IMG/VR virus record: IMGVR_UViG_3300021379_000006
Span: 1-64,000 of that record
Length of the DNA: 64,000 nt
Strand: one strand, 5' to 3'
Source: a virus
The translations under genes were made by a program, and so were the position numbers. Shown here piece by piece: positions 39,201-50,800 of this stretch (its first letter is position 1; each line of letters begins with the position of its first letter). The notes below the pieces were generated by a model. It saw only the letters and a program-made list of their open reading frames with translations. It had not been told where the DNA came from and made no database searches.

Positions 39201-41845
39201 ACTCTAACTGTTTCTTTAACAAAGTTGAAAATTGCCGTATCAACCAAGCCAGTTTCTGTTTGACTACCTCTTAGTTTTTGCAGTTTGGCTTGAAGTTGAA
39301 GAACTAAGTTGGCTTGTGTTTTAGATAAAGGTGTATTGTCTATAGTTGATAGTTCAATCAAACCATTAAAGGTTTGAGCATATCTGTCAAAATTTAATAC
39401 ATAATTGATGTATTCAGGCTTGCTTACATTCTCTGAATCTAGTATGTAATCCGTAAACTGTTGCAAGTCTTTGATACCCTGTCTAATTACACGGGTATAC
39501 TCTGCTCTAATTGCTTGTGGTCCTTGAGTAACTGCAACTTCTATACTAGCAATGGTATCATTGATTGCAGATATTGTACCTTCTTTAGTCATGTCAAGTA
39601 CAAGACCACCTTTTAGTTTTCTTAAAGCGTCTCTCCTTTTTACAAGACCAGCTGAGTATTCTTCTAAAGCACCAAGGTAATAATTGACCTCAGCATTAGA
39701 ATTATTATTATTTTCAGATTGAGCTTCATCTCCGCTTAGTTCTTCTTCTGCTATATTGTAGTCAGGAGAAGTTTTTCTAGCCTCATTAATTCTATCTTGT
39801 TGTTCTTGATCAAGGTTCTCTGGAATAATCTTGTCAACAACCTCTTCCATTTGAGAAACACTATGGCGGTAAATACCTTCTATCTGATAACCACCTTTCC
39901 AAACTTTCTTACCTTTTGCATCTTCCTCAATATTAACTTTAATATGGAAAGTGCTTATTGCATTAGGACCATCGGCTACAGTGTAACCCATGTTCTGTAA
40001 CATTCTTCTATAGATTGCTATCTGTAGATTGTGTTGTGCTTTTGTGCTAAGTGCTTTTTTATCTGTTTTTTGTTTTACCAAAGAATCATCTTGCAAAGGA
40101 TGAGGTTTCTCATATCTATCAGGATCTGTCTTTAGATAGTTTTGACTGGTCTTTAGGTCAAGAACTTTAATCTCACCGGCAGGTGTAATTAAAATCATAT
40201 CTGCAGTACCAGCTATACCACCATAAGTTTTACCATTAATTTCAATTGTTTGGTTATCAAACAAGACAACCTGCGGTATAGCAACAGAGCCATCAGAAGT
40301 AAGAGAATCTAAGTGAGATTGTAGATCAACATACACTTGTTCAACCTCCTCTTCAGAGAGTTTAGTTATGCCTTCTATATCCTCCACTAGAGTCTTTGAT
40401 ACAACAGCATTTAAGATTGCATCAAAGTCATTACCCACAGCAAGGTTAATTTCACGATCTTCTTTATTGAGCAGCTCTCCTTTGATTGCTCTGGTTGTAG
40501 AATAAAACTCTTCAGCTGTTTCTATGTCATAGTAGGTGTGATCTTCTTCATTCAGTACAACCAGGCTTGCAGAATCAAAAAGCTCAGGATTTTTGCCTAC
40601 ACTAAAACCGGTTATTTTTTTCTCAGTTTCTTTAGCTACATTAAGAAGTTTAGCAATAAGATCTTTTTGAACATCTGTTATTGCTTGATCCATTGCAACA
40701 TCCATTGCTACTTTGGTTTTGTCATCAAGAGAGTATCTTACTTGCCTATCTGCTTTAAACTCAAACTTAAATTTAATATCATCTGTGTTTAAAAGCTTTG
40801 CAACATCAGAAAGACTTGATGTCTCTTTGATATCACTTGTCTTAATTGCAAGATCTCTGTTTGTAATAAACTTATGTAAGTCTTTTAGAATATTAGAGAA
40901 CCATTGTAAAAACTCTTTAACCTTTTGCAAGAAACTCTTTGTTGGTTGAGTTTCGTATTCTTGTCTAAAGTGTCTTGTTAATGCTTGAGTAACTAATTCA
41001 AGGTCTCTGTGCATCTGATTAAAACCTCTATCATCACTATAAGCCTGATTAATTTGTTGTCTTAACTCACCAAAGGTTTCTTTGGCTTCCCTCAATAAAC
41101 CATCAAACAAAGGTTTATTCTCTTTATACAATGCATCTGTAAATGGGTGCAACACTTCTTCTATTGCTACATCACCATTAATTCTTTGACCAATGATATA
41201 TGCTTGACCATTTGCATAAAAAGATTTTACTTGAGAAAAAGGAATCTTAGCTTTTTGGTTTGCTGGTAAGCTATTATATATTTTCTGTGCCTCTGCTCTA
41301 GTTACATTGTTAATTGTAACTTGAGGAAACATTCTATTCAAATGATTTAGAATTGCTCTAACAGGACCTTTGACATCTTCACGTGCTTCAGGAATAACAT
41401 CTCTCATTGTAAACAAGTCTTCATTGATTACAATCTTATATGTATTATCTGTTTCTACAAATTCAACCATCTGCCTTGGACCATAAGAAATATTATTCTG
41501 ATCAAGGAAAGCTTGGATTCTCTGAATATTATTCTGAGCAATCTTTTTGTTTGATATTCTAGTACCCTTTGCTGTATTGTTTACATAGATAACATCATTG
41601 TATCTACTAGCTCGTCTTGTACCAATAATATTCTTTTCAAGAGCTTCTCTAAAATCTAATTTCTTTGCAGACAAAGCAGCCTTCTGATCTTTCAGATAGG
41701 TTTTAGCTTGAGCAACAGTCGGTATATCCTCTGTATTATTAATCTCCTGATAAACATTTATAATGTTATCTGTTTTAATATTTGTACCAAACTCTGCTTG
41801 TAGAGCTTTATATTCTGCTGTATTTCTATTTGGACACTTAGCCAT
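36197..41845 (-). CDS. giant virion-associated protein with PD-(D/E)XK domain (about 1882 aa)
   Basis: Start taken as the ATG at 41845 (MAKCPNRNTAEYKALQAEFG), just after the previous stop. Segments in order: an N-terminal region with EEVLHPFTDAL near residue 227, a degenerate zincin-like motif; a PD-(D/E)XK nuclease-like domain at about 500-630 (GTADMI near 545, VLDLKTS near 562, then a QHNLQIAIYRRML helix); long helical regions with coiled coils; and a C-terminal part with hydrophobic stretches (IGLVLTIWALTELLGGVLA). Very large multidomain proteins next to the virion RNA polymerase gene in crAss-like phages are probably packaged and ejected with it. The nuclease-like domain may process DNA or be structural. 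Confidence 0.65.
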   Translation of the reverse strand: MAKCPNRNTAEYKALQAEFGTNIKTDNIINVYQEINNTEDIPTVAQAKTYLKDQKAALSAKKLDFREALEKNIIGTRRASRYNDVIYVNNTAKGTRISNKKIAQNNIQRIQAFLDQNNISYGPRQMVEFVETDNTYKIVINEDLFTMRDVIPEAREDVKGPVRAILNHLNRMFPQVTINNVTRAEAQKIYNSLPANQKAKIPFSQVKSFYANGQAYIIGQRINGDVAIEEVLHPFTDALYKENKPLFDGLLREAKETFGELRQQINQAYSDDRGFNQMHRDLELVTQALTRHFRQEYETQPTKSFLQKVKEFLQWFSNILKDLHKFITNRDLAIKTSDIKETSSLSDVAKLLNTDDIKFKFEFKADRQVRYSLDDKTKVAMDVAMDQAITDVQKDLIAKLLNVAKETEKKITGFSVGKNPELFDSASLVVLNEEDHTYYDIETAEEFYSTTRAIKGELLNKEDREINLAVGNDFDAILNAVVSKTLVEDIEGITKLSEEEVEQVYVDLQSHLDSLTSDGSVAIPQVVLFDNQTIEINGKTYGGIAGTADMILITPAGEIKVLDLKTSQNYLKTDPDRYEKPHPLQDDSLVKQKTDKKALSTKAQHNLQIAIYRRMLQNMGYTVADGPNAISTFHIKVNIEEDAKGKKVWKGGYQIEGIYRHSVSQMEEVVDKIIPENLDQEQQDRINEARKTSPDYNIAEEELSGDEAQSENNNNSNAEVNYYLGALEEYSAGLVKRRDALRKLKGGLVLDMTKEGTISAINDTIASIEVAVTQGPQAIRAEYTRVIRQGIKDLQQFTDYILDSENVSKPEYINYVLNFDRYAQTFNGLIELSTIDNTPLSKTQANLVLQLQAKLQKLRGSQTETGLVDTAIFNFVKETVRVASSAEFSDADLDEILTSVRDINAIEYQSGDMATNRDTLLAVLDKIYKAKEQEYLDKAQARENKIRAVAGKLAKLDPSTKPEDLYNFMLEFDEAGLPTGYIVQRLGPQYYNKIKELRDLLFDEDGNRMEYIEKFNEDEATPEELAYNKKLYELKQENARFWRAERGTSEGDIVDGNYHAYTEEFKTLRAKYERPEITASGFVIWKKKRSVDAKSWRKFRQTYGEYKETFFMDKKNGEPTGTLSPGQIWVPHNKYRYAKAQATVNGKKVSMLNEKYDAIMNPAVEDELSIARREFYQFYVETMEELTKKLPPNVMEQMAGRIPTILANKIKREGPVVAKMFAKMKRNVGDFFKETGSYRRVVVNEKGEIVNTLPIYYTGNLATEKDLEKIEEKRTLLKTRLDSKAISKTEYRNKMDILDVEEKRLRKKPTRETLNTDLGTSLLKFNTMAENFEVMSTIEDIVTSFIKVSDKREVLAPEAKSDNVVSVVGDAIVSGASKVRKMVPVGNRENDLESNIQKRIKKWARMVFYDNENLTQTALEKMSGLLMGYSSFAYVATNPLGNINNLTIGLLNNTIEVMGGRFFKRRAYLQMKKEFNVEQVLAKSVRRTGYILDGKKGYYDPKKPMTKWEGWVDVLRMMDSKTEIRETDQDSYFQKAGSWFYLLNDSFEYNVQTKIGMAIVASHKAVDENGNEVNLYEASTWDSKNQTIVIDPKYKIYDMNGNEVEWNDQYRYKLRNQIREVNKRIHGSYARADRMVMQSHFLGKLAVQFKKWVAPSIKSRMRREQYDENLGWVEGRYRSFTSFFAFAFKNLSDIKNLNKVYAEKLAEDFAREEGINYGHVEQRIKNKITGAYTTMGEIGLVLTIWALTELLGGVLATDDDDGEIEKRLKNLLKYNADRASKELYAFWPVVGWPQAYQLIKNPIASANVLGQFSEAVYSTGQTAIYGLFLDDKEFRKNKEVVYQRGKRKGDLKMSKEWNDVLPFLYTIQRWQNFDQEREFYVK

Positions 41846-41847
41846 AA

Positions 41848-44800
41848 TTACAATATACAAGATTTAATATTATCTAAGAAGTCTTCGTCACTATTATAGT
41901 TCAGATCTGGATCATTTCTTTGGGCAATAAAGTCTTCAAGGTCATTTATGTTTTGATCACGTAGTTTTTCTCTAGCTTCTGGATTTGTTTGTACATTCTC
42001 ATCCCAGAAATCAACAAGAGCTGGATACTCTTCTTCTAAGTTTGTTTCTTCAAGTTGATCAAACAAACTTAAACTTACTGCAGGTGCCTCAGAAGCATCA
42101 ACCTCTTGAGAAGTTACATCGGCTTCAACTCCACCTCCACCACCTGGAGCATATTCGTCAAAGTCTTCTGCAGTAAGACCTAAATCATTTTCCTCAAGCA
42201 TCTCCATTGTTAGATCAGATACCTTAACTAAGTTTTTTCCAACGCCTGCTGGAGCAAATGAATTAAGATCAACGTATACAGTATTGCCTATGTAATCAAT
42301 ATCATAACCCATAATTTTTGCTTGAGATAAAGCAGCTTGTTCTGATACAGGTAAGAACCCTTCTTCAAAACCACCTTCTTTTTCTAACTTTTCAACAAAG
42401 GTACGGATATCAGTATAAGCAGGACGTTCAAATCCACCACCATCAAACATAAAACCAATACCATTTTGGTAGTTAGAACCTTTCATCTTAATCTCTTCAT
42501 ATACACCAGCATTACCAATAGACACACCCTCTGAAGAGTTAATAATATTATCCTCTGTTACCGTAACAGGTGTATAGGTTTCTTTAAGTCTAAAATATCT
42601 AACCGTTTTATTTTTCTTGCCGGTAACAACTTTAAGAACTGCAGGTAATTCTACCACAAAGGTGCGCTTACCATTTATGATTATATCTTTTTTAATTACA
42701 AAGCCTTTTCTTTCTAGTTGGCTTATGTTTTTTGCAAGTTTCTTAAATTGATTTTCATTAAATCTGTCACCAAACTTTCTGGTGTTTTGAGTATTTCCAC
42801 TTCTCTTAAATGGTTTTACACCTTTATATATATCAACAATAAATACGTTTTCTTCATTTGTCAAGCTCATTGCAATAGGAGCTACGTTGATTGCTCTTTG
42901 TGTTGTACTACCCGTTTCGGTAAGCACCCCTTTTGTAAGAGAGTAACCAAACTCTTGACGTAATTTTTGCTCAATATAATTGTAAATATCTTTGCTTGCG
43001 GACTTTAGTTTCTTACGTTGCTTTTTGTCCAATAGTTGTTTAGGGAATACAATCGGTTTACCTGACTCTAAGATATCATTAACCTCTGTATCAAAACGCT
43101 CAACAAATGAATCAAGATCTTCACTATCAAACATTGTAGTAAGATCATACATTAAAGTTAATGGTAATGCATTTTCCATTCCTCTAACAGTAGAAGATCC
43201 AACTGTACCCAATTGTTTTGCGTTATCAACATAAACATATACCTTATCAGGATTTGCTTCTACAATCTTTTTATTAACCTGACCACGAAGAACTTCTGTT
43301 TCTTCAAATACTTGTTTGTAGAAAGGTATATTGCTTACTCTATTAAGAAGTATATTATTCTTGTTTGACTGCAAGTATCCAAGGACAAAGTCATTTAATA
43401 GTTCACGATAGCTCATACCAAACTTAGACTCAAACAAATCTAGTCTATCCTTTTTCATCATATCATGGATATCCTCAATACTTGTACTAAATGTATCAAG
43501 CAATGCTGGGGTAACAGCTTCAAGTAAAGAACCCGCACCAAACTGCAAACCATCTTTAACCATCATGTAATGGATAAGGTGTGTTGCCTCTAGTCTATTA
43601 TTAGAAAAGATTTCAATAAATGAATTCTGAATTCTAAGCTTATCAATATCACTTCTCTTACCAAACGTGTTTGATTCTGCCTTATGAATACCAGACTTAT
43701 TGTCAAGATCTCTAGCATTCTCATTAAAAATAAACTCATTTAAGAAGAAGTTATCAGGATAAATCTCTCTTAACTGATCTACCAATCCGTTTATATTTAA
43801 CGCAGCTCCAGATTGAGGATAAATAAACGCATTATTCAAAGAACCAAGAGACATTTGTGATCCCTTCTTATCTAAAGAATGCATATATGCTTTAATAGTT
43901 AAGTAAGAAAGCAAGTCTTTACCAATCTTATCTTTTTGTTCTGCGTCTAGTACATAATCATTGCTAGTTAAGTTACGTAGAGTAGCAGAAAGCAATCTAT
44001 CAAATGCAGGAGTCTTAGAAACAAATACATTAGGAAGAATAACATTACTAAAGTGATTTAGTACTTTAACCATGTTTGCTTGCCATGCATCTGATTTGAA
44101 TATAGGTCTAACATCTATAGGTACAGGTGCACCCTTAAACTCTAGATCTGCAAACTCTTTATCAGACAATCCAACACCTAGATTTTTTATCTCTGTAAGT
44201 TTTTGATTTACGTCTGCAAAAGTTCTACCTGGTCCCTTACTGATATTCATGACACTACTCATATTAGATAAGAAGCTCTTCACGTTATGAGCAGCCATAA
44301 ATTGTTTGAGTATAGAGTATATAGCAGAAGCTTCTTCAAAATCCATTTCTGGGTTAACTACTAAATCGTCTCCCTTTCTAATTTGTTCTTTTAGCAATTC
44401 ATCTGAAACCTGTACTGTATTTGTTCTAATTCCATTATCTGCAAAATCCAATTCTAAAGTTTTAATTATAGATTGAATTCTTGTAGCAATACCAGGATCT
44501 GTTGCTCTTCTTTTGTTATTAGCAGCAAAGTATTCTTCTCTAATTATAGGATGATTAACCAAAAGAATAGAAGTCTTAATTGGTACACCTAATTTAGTAA
44601 GAGTGGTAACTACAGCAAGAGCATCTCTATTCAAACCAAGCTTAGCTGCAAGACGTTCTTTAGCGTTATCCGTCATTGCTGTAATCAATGCTGAAATAAT
44701 AAACTGAGTTCTATTCCCTTGCGTTTCTTTACCATCTTTGGCTAGTCTTTCATATTGCTCATTAAACTTATTGTATCTAATACCATTAAATTCAATTTGA

Positions 44801-47800
44801 GGAATTGTTTGACCACCAACAACTTTACTACGGATTTCAATATCAAATTCTCCTAATAGGTTTAAGTATAAGTTTGGTAGTACGGCAGCACCAATTGCAC
44901 CGGCACCTTCTTTATTATTCTTAAATGCTCTTCCTTTACCAAATAGGTTGTCTACGTCTATGCCTTCTTCTTCAACCAATTGAGCTAGTTCTGGCAATTC
45001 TTTTTGAATATCCTCCCATACATCAGTTAATGGTGTAAGTACAGCAGGATCATAAGCAATAGGATTTTCTCCATCTTTTCTTGCAACCGTATTACCTTCA
45101 TTACCCCACAAAGCAAACTTATAATCTAATAATTGATTGTTTAATGCTGCTTCATATGGATAACCAAACTCATCTCTATAAGCAACAAACTCTTCTACTG
45201 TTGTTGGTAAGCCTAAAACTTTTAATGCAGTGGTAATTCCTTTGCCAATACGTTTTGCTTCTTCGTCTGTAAAACGCCCTTGCTCTCTTAATCTTCTTTT
45301 ACCTTTTTCAAGAGCTTTTGCATATACAGATGATGGAGAGTTTATTTCTTTTCCAACATAGTGTATGTAGTCATCAAACTGTTCTTGATCAGTTCTTGTG
45401 GTATCACCATACTCAATGAACTTACCATTTTTAATATACCACTCTTTCATTTGAGTGTATACCTTATCAATATCAAAGTCAGCTCCTGATATTTCAATAA
45501 GTTCTTTTGAGAATATTGCAGTGGAACCATAAGATGATGGTAAGAAGTCAACCACCTTTGTAGCCAATGCAGAGTGCTTATCCTGTGAAGGAATACGTAC
45601 AGCAAACATTTTAGCAAATACGTCTGGCATAGCCTTGGCTGTTTCCTCTATCATCTCCATAATTTCTTCAGAGAACGCAGGCATTATAGATTCCGTGTAT
45701 CTTACCCCAGTAAAGTTTCCATCTTGATCATACTCTTTAAGATTGTGTCTTAGTTCATCTCTAACAATAACACCTTTACCATTTGATCTTTCAATTGCAT
45801 CTGCTAATCCTACAAGATTACCCTCAGAGTCTATGTCAATTTCTATTGGTAATGGATTGCTGTTATAAACTTTATCTCTAATGACTTCAAACTTATCTGG
45901 AACACCGTTTTCATCTACAGAGAAAACACGTCTTACAACCTTCACACCACTATCAGACATAAGAGCTAAAGCATCTCCGGCTACTTTTTCTGACATTGTT
46001 TCTTTGGTAAAGTATGATAAGAATAGTTGCTCAAACTTATCAATCACCATAGGGTTATTCAAATCATATTGACCGCTTGGATCAAAGAACTCAATAACAT
46101 TACTAGACGCTTGACTTGCTTTAAGACCTTCTTGAGCAAATTGTAAAAAGTCTCTTAACTCTATTGTCAAAGACCCCAGCTTTTTACTATCACCTAATGA
46201 TCTCATTGCAGTTTCTAAACTGAAATCAGCAATAAGATTCACCTTATTATGATATTTAAGATTTAGTCTAGCAGCTGTTCCTCTATTATAGAATTCTCTT
46301 AGTTCACCTAAAGTTTTAGATACATAACCATCTAGAGTTTTAATCATCACCTCTACGTCATCTGCCTGTTCTGAAGTAATCAAACTTCTTAGCTGTGTTG
46401 GATCTGTAATCTTTTGCTTATTAGAAGGGTTCACCAATTGCAATCCCATAAATCTAGCATTAAGCATTGTGTGTGGCAATGCTTGAGCATTAGAATTAAA
46501 CTGACCAAATGCTGCTTCATTGCTAACAACATTTGGTTTCATCATTTTACTTGCACTAGCTGGTGCAGCCATTGCTATTGTTTGATCTCCATCAGCTTCA
46601 ATCTTTTCAAGCTTCAACCTTAAGTTATGTAGCTCTTCATATTGAACTTTGGCTGTTCCATCTTTTCTTGTCGTAAGTTCTGGAGTTAAAACAACCGCAG
46701 ACATTTTAAGGAATGTTTGACCATCACCATAAACAAGTTTTAGTGAGTTAAATACACTTCCTTGTTTGATATGACCACCAGCGGCATAGTATTCTTTTGC
46801 TGTTACCTTTTCACCTCTTTCTAATTTATCTAATAGTTCTGCTTTATCTTGTGTAAGCTCTGCAAAACCAAATAGCATATGACGCAATGCTTTGGTAGTA
46901 ATATAAACCTGAGCATCTGTTCTCTCACCTTGACCACCAGAATACTTTCTATCAAATAAAGTATCACTAAATGTAACAAGAGATATATTTTCAGTTGCAT
47001 GATAAACACCACGACTTTCATCAATAACAGGTGTGTAAGCACTCTTATATGATGCATTTTGCATCTTAGCTCTTTTAACCTTATCAACAGAATCTTTTAG
47101 AGATATAGCTTGATCACCAAGTAATAATTGATTAATTGCTTTTGTATTTAACCAATCATTAAAGAAGATCTGCATTAAGTTATAATCTTCATTATCTCTA
47201 ACAAGATTTAACTGTTCCATTGCGGCATCACCTTGTGCTACACCATTGTCATCAGTAATACCATTTAATATATCTGAAGAAATTAAATCTTTAACACGCA
47301 GGTTATCCAGTTCTTGAGCAAATCTTTCATACTCTGACATCAATCTAGTTTTAAGTAATTCTTTGAAACTAGTAAGTGTTATTGATGATTCATTAAGCAT
47401 ACCAACAGCTTGTTCTAAAGAAATGTCTGGATTATTTATTGCTATTTGTTCTAACTCTTCTTTAAAATCAAATTCTGTTTGAAGGGCAATTTCTTCCTTA
47501 AATTCATCAATAGGAACAAGTTCATAACCAAATCTGGTCTTTTTCCCTTCCAAGAAATCCTTCATTACTTTAGTCTCAACATATAGTGTAGTGTCACCAA
47601 CATTTACAGCAAAGTTAAATTGCTTAGACTTTTCTAGTTGAACTGCATCCCCCATTGATTTAACAATGTTAGATATATTGGTATTATCAACTTTTGTTTG
47701 ACCCAACGCTCTTAAAACAAAAACACCTTCTTGTTCTCCAGATCTAACTGTAACATTTGCTCTTGTATTTTTTAGCGTTAAACCTATTGTTTTAGATTGA

Positions 47801-50800
47801 GCATCACTTACATATACTGTCTTTTGTGTACCATCTAATACTCTATTTCCAATTTCTGAAGTAAACTTAGGATCTTTAGCATCAACTCTTGTTTCTTCTT
47901 CTCTGGTTGTTTTAAGCAAAGAAGCTGTGTCATTAAACTGGTAAGCTCTACCTTCATTATCAGTGAGAACACCATTCTTAGCATTGTATCCTTCTATTGG
48001 TACTTTATCTTCATCAGCTTTGCTTGATTCTCTTTGAATTCTTGAAAACTCTCTTCTAAGTTCTTCAAAGAATAAATCAACAGTAGGTTCTGTAATTGTA
48101 GGTTGACCACTTGCATCAAATTCAACAGTCTTAATAATAGGTAAACCAAGTAAATCACCAGTATTAGATGCTTCAATAACTCTAATAAGAACAGGAGCCA
48201 ACGCAGTTTCTACAATCTCACCTTCTTCATTTGTAAATACAACAGTTTTATTCTGTTGTTTAAATGCCTGGTAATTAGCTAAATAGGAATTCACTAAAGT
48301 TGCAGTAAACTCTGCACCAGTTAGACTACCATATGTTTTACCATCTTTATCTAGAGCTACCCCACCATTTTCATCTAATGCATTTTCATCAGTAGATCCT
48401 AATGCACTTTCTTTTGTACCAGCAATTCTAAGAACGCTTAACCTTTCTTCTTCTGACAACTGCATGAAAGCAGGACTGTTCAAAAGAATATTAGTTAGAT
48501 TATATCCTTCCTGACCTTGTCTTAAATCTTCAAGGAAGGTTGCATCATTTAATTGTTGTACCATTTTTAGATGATACGTTGGCATTTGGTGAGCATAAAC
48601 AAAATTACCCTCTGCATTTAAGAATACACTTTGTCCAATTGTCTCATCAAACAAGGCATTATTCTTTGCAAGCAACTGCAATCTAGATTTAATACCACCT
48701 TTTCTTGTAAACAAGTAAGCTGATTTTCTTCTTGATGTTTTATTTAGCTGTAGTTGTTTTGTGAACTCTATGATTGTATCTCTACTAATCCCCTCAGCTT
48801 GTTTGTTACTTTCAACTAAAGATTGTTGATACTGAGTTCTGTTTTGAATGTTCTCAGCAATAGTAAATTCAATGTAAGCGGGGGATAGTTTTATACCTAC
48901 AGTCTCATATATATCATTAGATATCTGAGCAGCAACAGATGAAAGCTTAGAGTCTTCCATTGCTTCCATGGTTTCCAAGTAAGGTAACAAGCTTTCAAGA
49001 GCATCTACTGCATTGAGCATGTCAACTTCACTTTCCTTGATAGCTTTAAATCTTTCATTATGTGACTGTTTCCATATATCAATCTGATTAGCCGCATCGT
49101 CTCTATTAGCTGCATTGTACAACAATAGTTTTCTACCTTGAACGCCTCTTTTTGTATTAACGTGAGCAAATAAATAATCTACTCTAAAGTTTTCAAGACC
49201 TTTATACAACTCATTAAAGAATACACGGTTTGTGATACTATCAAGTATTTCTTCTCTTGTTCCAGTTAATACAATCTCTTCTGATGTACCCAATGTTCTA
49301 AAGATCTTATCTACAACAGCTGCTGTTTGTCTGTTACCTTTAGAAAATGAAAGCATTGCTCTAAGAATACTAATCTCATCTGTTAGATTTTTCACAGACT
49401 TAAGAAGACCATTATAAGCACTCTGATAATCTACAGGAATAAATATTGCACCCTTGCCGTCTAGTAATTCTACATTACCAAACTCATCAGCTGCTTCTAT
49501 CTTGGTTGTGCCTATAAATGCTCTAAATGCAACAGGCAAGCTAGAGAAACCACCAATCATTGATTGATCAGTATTCCAATCACCAACACCTCTTAAACCT
49601 TGATCATATTCTATTTCCTCATTCGCGTACTCCTCATCTTTTATTTGTCTATCAAATAAAGAAATATATTGAGCAACTGCATCGTATGTATTTTTCTCAT
49701 ACTCTGCTTTCTTAATTGTCTTTTCTACAGTTTCTTCACCAATCACACCACCCAGTGCAGTGTAAATTTTGATCATCTTTTCAATTTGATCTCCAGACTT
49801 ATTGCTATTGTGATCTGCCATAGGATCATAGAGTTCTCTAAAATCCTTAATGACTCTCATAACAAGTTCTTGTCTAGTTTCTTGATCTTCTATTTCACCA
49901 CCCTGTAGTCTTGTCAAGTATGTACCAGTCATGGTTCTGATTAAAGTATCAGCTGTATCAGGATCAAGATATTTTTTAGCAACACCTTTCTCTAATTCTA
50001 TTTCATCATAAGCAAGAACCTTAAATGCTTCTAATGTAATACCAGGCTTGAGACCTTGTGTAAACATATTATTCTGTACACCGGCTGATTTATATTTACC
50101 AGCATCAATGTTTCTGAATAACTTTTGTAATTCACTAACGCTATATGTACCAAATACATTCTTAATCCACTCAATAAGTCTATTAAAGAATGACTTAATT
50201 ACAGAACTAGTTTGTGTTGACTTAGGATTAGCTTTAAACTTCTCAAACTCATCAGCCATGTATTCTTCATAGTACTCTTTCTTGAGTTGCTTTTCGGACA
50301 TGTTCTGATATTTCTCAGCAGAGTTTTTGAACTTCTGTAGTTCTTCTGCAAGGGTTTTGCCTTCTGCTTTAAGCTTAGCTCTTACTTCATCGGCCGCTAT
50401 AGCCAAGTATTTAGCTTGCTCTTCTTCGCTAAGTAATAATCTAAACACTGCATGAAAAGCTTCATGGTATCTAAAACCTTTTGAACCTACATATACAGTA
50501 CCACCTATTTCTAGTTGACCAGCAAGATTTCTAAGATGCATAGCAAACAAACCAACAGGTACACCATTAGTTTTTAGTCTTTCTGCTACTTCACTAATAT
50601 CTCTAATCTGTACAAACTCAGGTAGATTTTCTGCAGCCCAGGTAATAAATGTATCAATATCTTCAACATCTTCAGCTGAGAAGTCTTCATCTACAATCTT
50701 AGGAGCAAAGCTATTTAAGATTCTTTCTCTTTTCTTGAACTCTTCATTAAGTTCATTGTAAGCTTGATCTACACCCCCAACTAAAATGTTGGTTAAATCT

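Noticed and set aside
40538-40949. Open frames on the plus strand opposite the giant genes
   Set aside because: They are hydrophobic, Ser/Leu/Phe/Ile-rich shadow translations of the minus-strand genes, without their own promoter or start context.
41846-41860. Longer start of the 1,882-residue gene
   Set aside because: It runs into the end of the polymerase gene; MAKCPN follows an ATT leader as in the other genes.
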